From NCBI RefSeq assembly GCF_003597395.2, contig NC_133777.1:60363253-60427252 (forward strand): DNA of 64,000 bases. The letters are read 5' to 3'. The notes under the pieces are model-generated. The model ran no database searches and was not told where the DNA came from. It saw only the letters and a list, made by a program, of their open reading frames with translations. A program made the position numbers and the translations under genes. Source of the DNA: Chelonoidis abingdonii. Its lineage: Eukaryota > Chordata > Testudines > Testudinidae. Shown here one piece after another: positions 24,101 through 64,000 of this stretch (the stretch's first letter is position 1; every line of letters starts with the position of its first letter).

Positions 24101-26042
24101 CTTTCTTGCAAGATGATCCAAAAGCTGAGCAATTAAGCGAAAGCCCTTGGTTTGCTCTACTGATAGAGTCCTTTACCAGTTTATAGATGTGGTTGAAATT
24201 AATTTTCATAAAACAGAAATAGAAGGGTGACGAAGATATGTTGTTTTCTGTAGGAGCGTGAACTTGAAGAAAGGCAATTGGAAGACAGAAGACAAGGAAA
24301 TATTTATGCAATTGTTGAAGAAGAGAGACAGAAACTTCTTAAAGAACATGCAACTAAATTATTGGGGTATCTTCCTAGAGTAAGTGAATTATATTTTCCC
24401 CTAATACTTGAAATGTTCATCCCATAAATCTGTTTTCTCTTAACTATTTTACCTCAAGGATAATTTCTGTAACTAAAGTAATTTTTTTAAAATATATTGT
24501 GGCTACATTCTTGTACTCAGTGCAGGCCTGTGTGAGGGGTACACAGAGTGAAAACCTATTTTGGCTTTCTGTAGTTGGACGGAAGTTGGGGGGGGGGCTG
24601 CCCAGCTCTTAGCATAAGCAAAGGCAGCCTGAAGGCTGTGCTAACCAATACTCTGCTTCTCATGATCTCTGAGTCCTGGGAAGCAGAGAGTTGCTGAAGT
24701 GCAGAACATTCAGCCATGTTTCTCTCTCCTCCAACCTATCCCCGATGGCAGGAGGAGGAGGAGGAGGGCTGGAGTTGGAGGCTTAGACATCAGCTGTATA
24801 CCAGCCAGAAAGTCCCCCTTAACTTATGGTATTTCCCAGTCGCAATTTCCACTAGCTTTCTGCTGCTGGAAGGTGTGCAGCAGGGATTGAGTTTTACTTG
24901 CCAGTTGTGCACCTTAGAATGCATAATAAAAAAAAATACATATTTAAAACTGCATTAAACTGATAAAATGCAGGTGTAAGTTATAAGTACTAGAATTTAA
25001 CACACAATTCGTTCAGCATGGGCACAGGACATTTTTTTTTTTTTTGTTTTACTTTCAGGTCATCTTGCACTAGCATAAGGGTTCGCCATTTGGGATTGCA
25101 AATAGTTAAAGTGAAATTTTTTTTTCAAATTCCAATTATGGGCTTTTATTTTGTGTGATAACTGACTTTAACAGAACGTAAGTTTGTGGTCAGATGTGAC
25201 CTGACTGAAGTCTCTCTCTAATGCAGTTCCTGGATTTTTATAAATCTGGGAGGTTGGTTCTGTGCTGTGGCCCTTACATGAGACACACAGCTTTTGCTGT
25301 GTAAACATACTGAGTATAGGCTAGCCTACACAAGCTACATTGAATCCAGCACTAACTCAGGTATAATCATAATAAAGACAGCACAGTGTGGCCTTCAGTG
25401 CTGATAGTACAAGCCTTGTATGGATCCTGGACATCTTGTCATTTCATTAGCCCAGGCTGTCATGTCTTCACCGCTATTGTTACCTCTGTTAGATGGATTC
25501 AGAGTAGGCTACTGCATGCAGAACTTTTGCTATGTATATCTCCTCACTTGCATTGGTGATGAGCTCTGTCACAAACAAATAATACTTTGCCCTATTATGT
25601 GATGTCAGAAGCCATTATTCTTACTGACTTCACATCCCCACTGAGAACTAAAACAATTAGGCAAGATTTTGGTAACTTCTAGCCTCCTTATTAAAGACTC
25701 ATCTTAACAGCAGTTTAAAATAAAACTCAACCTCCAAAACAATTGTGCTTCTTTACAAAAGAAACAGCCTACCCACTCATTCTTTATTTTCAAATTTCTT
25801 AATACTACCACAGGCACTGTACTACAGTGCCTTGCATATACATACCTAAGATATAGTCAAGAATAATTTATGTATTGTTGGGCCAAATATACAGGAGCTA
25901 AATAACATGCATAATCTTTATTCCTCTTTCTCCTTAATTGCAGGGAATACTCAGAGATGAAGATGATGTTAATATGCTTGGTGAGGAGTTTAGGAAGGCT
26001 TATCAGAAGAGAAAAGAGGATGTGTATTCAGAAGATAACTGA
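9100..26042 (+). CDS. MNS1: MNS1, meiosis-specific nuclear structural protein 1 (ten coding exons)
   Basis: Joined exons: 9100-9102, 9794-10018, 11751-11878, 15101-15203, 17669-17898, 18773-18989, 19073-19180, 21915-22172, 24254-24379, 25944-26042. Together they give 1497 nt, or 498 residues plus stop, close to the ~495 residues of mammalian MNS1. All introns are GT-AG and all phases agree. The protein is nearly all charged alpha-helical coiled coil rich in E, K, Q and R. Family-diagnostic blocks are LMIDEIVRKIYEEDQ, REEMEEENRKI, FANMQQQREEDRMAK, MLAKFAEDDRIE and LLGEEFRK-like MLGEEFRK near the C-terminus. Known role: an axonemal microtubule inner protein and outer-dynein-arm docking-associated factor, needed for motile cilia, sperm flagella and left-right patterning. 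No frameshift or premature stop is seen, so the gene looks intact. Confidence 0.95.
9125..9510 (+). repeat. G-rich minisatellite in MNS1 intron 1
   Basis: Tandem units of roughly 39 bp built around GGCGAGGCCCTGGACCGAGC alternate with GCCGTGAGGCCCTGGGACCA variants, giving a 78-bp higher-order period (GAGCCGTGAGGCCC at 9283 and again at 9361). The + strand, which is the non-template strand of MNS1, carries many GGGG runs. Proline-rich open frames on the opposite strand (9056-9572) are by-products of this repeat. Confidence 0.85.
9794..10018 (+). CDS. MNS1: MNS1 exon 2, residues 2-76
   Basis: The acceptor is CCACCAG at 9787-9793 and the donor is GTGAGT at 10019. The exon encodes SMRRPPQLNVAQLNQ near the N-terminus and ends RQMEEAIQK. 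Phase 0 at both ends. The end of this exon is well conserved in the family (MEEAIQK). Confidence 0.93.
10482..11020. mobile_element. pogo/Tigger-like non-autonomous DNA transposon in MNS1 intron 2
   Basis: Imperfect terminal inverted repeats: CAGTAACTCCTCACTTAA at the left end and TTAAGGGAGGAGCTACTG at the right. Each is flanked by TA (10480-10481 and 11021-11022), the target duplication of the Tc1/mariner-pogo group. The interior is GC-rich and noncoding. The remainder of intron 2 (10019-11750) shows only AT-rich sequence. Confidence 0.65.
11751..11878 (+). CDS. MNS1: MNS1 exon 3, residues 77-118 plus two bases of codon 119
   Basis: The acceptor is CTCTGGACAG ending at 11750; the donor GTATTT starts at 11879. 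It encodes AEENKKLKEQQLEQEERLAT through KMRQQIREN and leaves AG, completed by T of the next exon to give serine. The family motif LKDEKMRQQ is present. Confidence 0.93.
12141..12400. mobile_element. PIF/Harbinger-like MITE in MNS1 intron 3
   Basis: It begins GGGCTTGCCTACACGGGC and ends TTGTGTAGTCGCGTCC. Both sides are flanked by TAA (12138-12140 and 12401-12403), a 3-bp duplication of the Harbinger type. An internal hairpin, AAAGCGCTGCCATGGCAGCG, lies near the right end. Noncoding. Superfamily assignment is tentative. Confidence 0.55.
12405..15100. other. MNS1 intron 3, remainder, with two small fold-back repeats
   Basis: Mostly AT-rich. Two short inverted-repeat elements can be seen. One at about 13274-13368 begins GGGCCAAATTTTGCCCT and ends GAATTTTGTCCC. 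One at about 14331-14400 begins GTGAAATCCTGGTCC and ends GGGGCCAGGATTTCACCC. A purine-rich stretch at 12480-12790 is unclassified. No additional exon is needed, because exons 3 and 4 join in frame. Confidence 0.55.
15101..15203 (+). CDS. MNS1: MNS1 exon 4, residue 119 (last base) to 153
   Basis: The acceptor is TTTTTGCAG; the donor GTAATT starts at 15204. It encodes LELRELEKKLKSAYMNKERA and ends IRYEKM. The blocks LRELEKKLK and MNKERAAQIAEK are typical of MNS1. Confidence 0.94.
15408..15527. repeat. Small fold-back repeat (GATTCAG-type)
   Basis: Left arm GGTCCCAATTCAGAAAAGGC and right arm GCTTTCCTGAATTGAAGTC form a diverged inverted repeat of about 120 bp in MNS1 intron 4. A related copy is at 17991-18113. 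Noncoding. Confidence 0.5.
15528..17182. other. MNS1 intron 4, central part
   Basis: AT-rich intronic sequence between the fold-back repeat and the SINE. Open frames at 15518-15784 and 15976-16243 have no recognisable domain. Nothing further could be supported. Confidence 0.5.
17183..17371 (-). repeat. tRNA-derived SINE with CR1-like 3' tail
   Basis: Read on the - strand, it starts with a tRNA-like head containing box A (TAGCTCAGTGGTTTGTG) and box B (GGTTGTGAGTTCAATCC). It then runs into a tail ending CAATGACCTTTCAAGGGCCC TTCCAGTTCTAGG, which resembles CR1 LINE 3' ends. This architecture is that of turtle tRNA-derived SINEs mobilised by CR1. It lies antisense in MNS1 intron 4. Confidence 0.8.
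17669..17898 (+). CDS. MNS1: MNS1 exon 5, residues 154-229 plus two bases of codon 230
   Basis: The acceptor is TAACAACAG; the donor GTTAGT starts at 17899. It encodes KRDAEISQKMKEEQERVIME through EKQLEEQEKKKQDAYEEF and LMIDEIVRKIYEEDQ, the most diagnostic block of the family. The final AT is completed by G of exon 6 to methionine. Confidence 0.96.
17991..18113. repeat. Small fold-back repeat (GATTCAG-type)
   Basis: Left arm GGCCCCGATTCAGGAAAGC and right arm GCGTTTTCCTGATTTGGGC enclose GGTGCTTAAGCACATGC-type sequence. It is related to the copy at 15408-15527. It lies in MNS1 intron 5; the rest of intron 5 (18114-18772) has no recognised feature. Confidence 0.55.
18773..18989 (+). CDS. MNS1: MNS1 exon 6, residues 230 (last base) to 302
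   Basis: The acceptor is CTTCATATAG; the donor GTATTA starts at 18990. It encodes ERQLKLEKMRATQRYIEEF, then KKREEMEEENRKIMEFANMQ and QQREEDRMAKAQ. Strong coiled-coil heptads and family-diagnostic motifs. Confidence 0.96.
19073..19180 (+). CDS. MNS1: MNS1 exon 7, residues 303-338
   Basis: The acceptor is CATGTTTTAG; the donor GTAGGT starts at 19181. It encodes IAQNLEREQQEREDLEQVRQ and ends EADRKREM. The preceding intron is only 83 bp. REDLEQVRQELY is characteristic of MNS1. Confidence 0.95.
19181..21914. other. MNS1 intron 7
   Basis: A long AT-rich intron. The only recognisable element is a small inverted-repeat MITE-like unit at 20331-20432 (GGGTATGTCTGCACTCAGCT ... CAGCTGCAGTGTCATACCC). 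Open frames at 19994-20367 have no domain and overlap one another. No missing exon: exons 7 and 8 join in phase 0. Confidence 0.55.
20331..20432. repeat. Short inverted-repeat (MITE-like) element
   Basis: The ends GGGTATGTCTGCACTCAGCT and CAGCTGCAGTGTCATACCC are imperfect reverse complements around a ~60-bp core. No target duplication could be fixed. Noncoding. Confidence 0.5.
21915..22172 (+). CDS. MNS1: MNS1 exon 8, residues 339-424
   Basis: The acceptor is CTCTATAG; the donor GTAAGA starts at 22173. It encodes AEMEKRIRQRLELRQTYEAQ, then MLAKFAEDDRIEQMNAQKRR and ends VEKLIEERHKQFLADK. This is the largest exon and one of the best conserved. Confidence 0.96.
22173..24253. other. MNS1 intron 8
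   Basis: AT-rich intron. A weak repeat-like segment at about 22395-22510 begins GCCCTGATCCAGCAAG. I see no exon, RNA gene or intact transposon. Confidence 0.5.
24254..24379 (+). CDS. MNS1: MNS1 exon 9, residues 425-466
   Basis: The acceptor is TTTCTGTAG; the donor GTAAGT starts at 24380. It encodes ERELEERQLEDRRQGNIYAI and ends LLKEHATKLLGYLPR. EHATxLLGYLP is characteristic of the MNS1 C-terminal region. Confidence 0.95.
24380..25943. other. MNS1 intron 9
   Basis: Contains a poly-G run near 24587-24596, a GGAGGA run at 24751-24765 and AT-rich sequence. No repeat family could be named with confidence and no exon is seen. Confidence 0.45.
25944..26042 (+). CDS. MNS1: MNS1 exon 10, residues 467-498 and stop
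   Basis: The acceptor is CCTTAATTGCAG. It encodes GILRDEDDVNMLGEEFRKAY and ends at TGA (26040-26042). LGEEFRK is the conserved C-terminal motif. The 3' UTR follows. Confidence 0.95.
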   Translation, partial: GILRDEDDVNMLGEEFRKAYQKRKEDVYSEDN

Positions 26043-26222
26043 AATTCCCCTGAATTTGTTTTGTTGCATAGCACTAGATGTCGTCATATTTCTACATGCT
26101 GTTAATAGTGAGAAATTCCTGTTTAATGTTATGAAAAAGGGTATCGGTTTAGTTCTGAGCTTTTTCTAAATGATTACAAGAGCTACAGTTTTTAAGTCGG
26201 TGTTGTGTAGTTAGTTTGGATC

Positions 26223-26228
26223 AATAAA
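26223..26228 (+). terminator. MNS1: Candidate MNS1 polyadenylation signal
   Basis: AATAAA lies about 180 nt after the MNS1 stop; a second AATAAA is at 26266-26271. Either could serve. Both precede the Penelope-like insertion, which therefore probably lies outside the mature transcript. Confidence 0.65.
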
Positions 26229-26302
26229 TTTTGCTATTACAGTATGTCTCAAAAAATGCATGCATAATAAAATGGACTTGCCAAGGGAGTTCACTTTAGA
26301 AA

Positions 26303-26934
26303 GAACAGGAGTACTTGTGGCACCTTAGAGACTAACACATTTATTTGAGCATAAGCTTTCGTGGGCTACAGCCCACTTCATCAGATCCATAGAATGGAAC
26401 ATGTAGTAAGGAGATATATATACACACACACACATATAGAGAAGGTGGGAGTTGCCTTAACCAACTCTAAGAGGGTAATTAAGATGACCTATTATCAGCA
26501 GGAGAAAAAAAAACTTTTGTAGTGATAATCAAGATGGCCCATTTCAGACAGTTTGACAAGAAGGTGTGAGGATACTTAACCTGGGGAAATAGATTCAATG
26601 TGTGTAATGGCTCAGCCATTCTCAGTCTCTATTCAAGCCTAAATTGATGGTATCTAGTTTGCATATGAATTCAAGTTCGGCAGTTTCAAGTCTGTTTTTG
26701 ATGCTTTTTCTGTTGCAAGATTGCCACCTTTAAGTGTGTTACTGAGTGACCAGAGAGGTTGAAGTGTTCTCCCACTGGTTTTTGAATGTTATGATTGATG
26801 TCAGATTTGTGCCCATTTATTCTTTTGCATAGAGACTGTTTGATTTCGCCAATGTACATGGCAGAGGACCATTGCTAGCACATGATGCATATATCACATT
26901 GGTAGATGTAATACAGCTGCTAGTCTGAAACGTG
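26303..26934 (-). mobile_element. Penelope-like retroelement, 5'-truncated, with 12-bp TSD
   Basis: Flanked by the perfect direct repeat TCACTTTAGAAA (26291-26302 and 26935-26946), which fixes the boundaries. On the - strand, about 26860-26720 encodes the end of a GIY-YIG endonuclease domain: MYIGEIKQSLCKRINGHKSD, followed by HFNLSGHSVTHLKVAI. Stops lie just upstream and downstream. The 3' part carries a short hairpin flanked by CTGATGA and GAAA, as in Penelope elements. Reverse transcriptase is absent. It lies between the two convergent genes, just past the MNS1 poly(A) signals. Confidence 0.85.
26337..26384 (-). ncRNA. Hammerhead-ribozyme-like motif in the Penelope element
   Basis: On the - strand CTGATGA (26384-26378) is followed by an A, the perfect hairpin GTGGGCTGTAGCCCAC (26376-26361), then GAAA (26360-26357) and GCTTATGC, a possible short stem III. 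This is the core layout of a hammerhead. Penelope-like elements are known to carry such motifs. The extra A between CTGATGA and stem II departs from the strict consensus, so activity is uncertain. Confidence 0.4.
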
Positions 26935-26946
26935 TCACTTTAGAAA

Positions 26947-28845
26947 CTGATTCACAGACATTCCAGTTACATTAGGAAATGTCTTAGCTTATGAAAGAGT
27001 ATTATCACAATCATAGGACAAGGACAACTTTTATTTCCAAGAATGCACCTGGGGACAGGTTTTACTACTTTCACTCCTCTCTGCGTGGTACTATGCAGTC
27101 TTATCTGCAGTTGGGCTTTGTCCACAGAGGAAAATTAATCTGAATTAACTAAAGGTATGACTTTGAAGTGATTAGTTATCCCTTGGTCGACACCCATTCA
27201 GAATTAAAATGGCCTTAATTTAATTTAGCTTAATTCACTTTGGAACCTGTAAAAACCCTTCTTATTGCAGCTGATTAGAGTGAATCAAAAACAGCTTCTT
27301 CAAAACAAAGCCTTGCTTAGTCACCCAAAGGTAAACAACAACACACAACAAAGGGTTAAAATAAAAGCTTATATGGATTGGTTTTAACTATACCATATCT
27401 TTTCTTGGAAACTTCAGAACAATGTTCTCTATTGCTGGGCTGGGAGAGACAGGCTGCTTGCACTAGTTTGTCTTCTCAGGGAGTCTGTCAGCATCTTCCC
27501 TATAGACAGCTGCAGACAATTCCCACCCCCATTCTCTCGTAGGCCAGCATTTTCAGTTTTAATATCCTCTTTGATATCTTAGGTATTGGTTTGGAAAAAG
27601 TAACCATGGCAGCCTCGCTGGAGTCACATGGAATATTCCCCAGTTAATACTCCCCCATTGTTTCCTCAAGAACCTGTATTCTCAGACAGTTTCACTTCCT
27701 GTTTCCCCCTGACAGCTTCCTTTGCTGCAGGAGAAACCACTTAGATTTAATAATGGGTGACAGAAACAGCACAAACTTACTGCATGCCTGTCATTACTCT
27801 GAACATACACAGAATAGCTGATTCACCTATAGTCAGTTTTGTCCATTTATTCTTGATTATTGTACTAAGATTATAAAATGAGCATGTCTCTGTATACCAC
27901 CTAGCACAGTGGGGTCTGCTCTCCTCATTGCACCCTTTAGATTTGACTGTAATGTACAGAACACTAAATGAATGATGCTAAGAATGACCATTACTTTCAT
28001 CAAATGTTTACACAGCCATGTGCATTTAATATGGAAAAAGATAAGGCTATAGGAACCAACTGGGACTGAGAACAGTATATGAAGGTAGGAGGACTTAGGA
28101 AAATAGGAGAAATGGATGAGGTTAAGAAAATATTCAACTTCCAACAGTTCAGTAGACACATTTTAACTTATTAAATATTGCTGAAAATTGAGAATTTTTC
28201 ATTTTCCATTGCTGCCAATATTTATCACTTTTAAAAATAAAAGTATGGCATCTGATCTTGCCTCTACTCATCAGAAGCAATTTTAAGCAATACTTCCATG
28301 TTAGCGAACTAATTTTTGTATGCGTTATCAGACATCAAGATTTAATTGCTATGGCAAGTTACCAACTTTTCTGTAAATCAAGACAACCAGCACCCACTAA
28401 TATATTTAATGCTTCAACCCAGCTAAGACTGTGAAGATCTACTAAAGCGGGATTGACAACAAATATGGTCCCTACGTAGTTCCCAAACCTTTATTTTTAC
28501 AATAAAATTTATGTTTTTATGTCTAAGTTGTAAAATTTTCCTCCCCATTAATGAGGTTTTTGAAGTATCACCTTACTTTTCTGAGATATATAAACATTAC
28601 CTTTTATTTGGACAGCAGTGTTTTTCATCTTATCTCAACTGCAGTTTCAAACAATCAGTATGAAAACAGACAATTGGTAACAAAACCAGATGTGTATATA
28701 GTGTGTTCTCTCTGTATGGCTTGCCTAACCCATTACAGTCAGTGAGGATATAGACCATTTAGCCACTTAGCTAAATTGTTTGATGAACAACATCATTTCA
28801 AGATATGTTGCAACACAAAACTATTTACAATCAAACGTTAAAATG
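26947..28845. other. Intergenic between convergent MNS1 and TEX9
   Basis: AT-rich. A weak inverted-repeat-like segment at about 27115-27240 contains TTAATCTGAATTAAC. The open frame at 27857-28159 (- strand) has no domain. No additional gene is supported. Confidence 0.5.
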
Positions 28846-28851
28846 TTTATT
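28846..28851 (-). terminator. TEX9: Candidate TEX9 polyadenylation signal
   Basis: AATAAA on the - strand (TTTATT on +) lies about 140 nt downstream of the TEX9 stop codon. Other AATAAA hexamers occur further on, so this is the nearest good candidate and not proven. Confidence 0.5.
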
Positions 28852-28987
28852 GTATAACTTTTAAAAATTAATCAATTTTACCAGGCTTAATCTAAAACTA
28901 TCTACTTGAACATTTGTGGTAAGTATTAATACTTTCAAAACAGCATACAATCAGAAGTCATTTTCAAATGAGGTATTGAACACTGCA

Positions 28988-64000
<35,013 letters not shown>

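Overview
This window is vertebrate nuclear DNA with two intron-rich protein-coding genes in convergent orientation. The repeats (CR1 LINE remnants, a tRNA-derived SINE with a CR1-like tail, Penelope-like elements, hAT and pogo/Tigger-like DNA transposons, a Ty3/gypsy retrotransposon and solo LTRs) point to a reptile, most likely a turtle. The species call is an inference from repeat types, not a database match.

Layout. 1-8.4 kb is gene-free and holds a broken Ty3/gypsy pol relic, hAT-type elements and one LTR-plus-leader fragment. A CpG-rich promoter at about 8.46-9.1 kb, with two RFX X-box-like sites, leads into MNS1 on the + strand. Ten coding exons (9100-26042) can be joined in frame to 498 residues, all with GT-AG junctions. 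About 2.9 kb beyond its stop lies the stop codon of TEX9 on the - strand. Five TEX9 coding exons are visible (63534 down to 28988), giving the C-terminal ~200 residues; the rest lies beyond position 64000. Both proteins are almost entirely coiled coil. MNS1 is a known axonemal/ciliary and meiotic protein; TEX9 is a testis-enriched coiled-coil protein.

TEX9 introns carry most of the unusual material. A 6.2-kb Ty3/gypsy-type retrotransposon with two LTRs (44608-50820) has integrase BEFORE reverse transcriptase and RNase H, the order known from Gmr1-like elements. It sits only 33 bp upstream of a TEX9 splice acceptor. The region also has two solo LTRs with target-site duplications (TSDs), two Penelope-derived insertions with TSDs (one just downstream of MNS1, one a snap-back palindrome), several hAT elements with 8-bp TSDs, and a CR1 ORF1 esterase relic.

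The block at about 32.9-38.9 kb does not look like normal genomic DNA. Base composition drifts through C/T-rich, almost G-free A/C/T and finally G-rich phases. Parts of it are degraded inverted and direct copies of cleaner sequence at 42.8-43.7 kb. I read this as a poorly polished or misassembled patch, not a novel biological system. No exon is lost there, because the TEX9 exons on either side join in frame.
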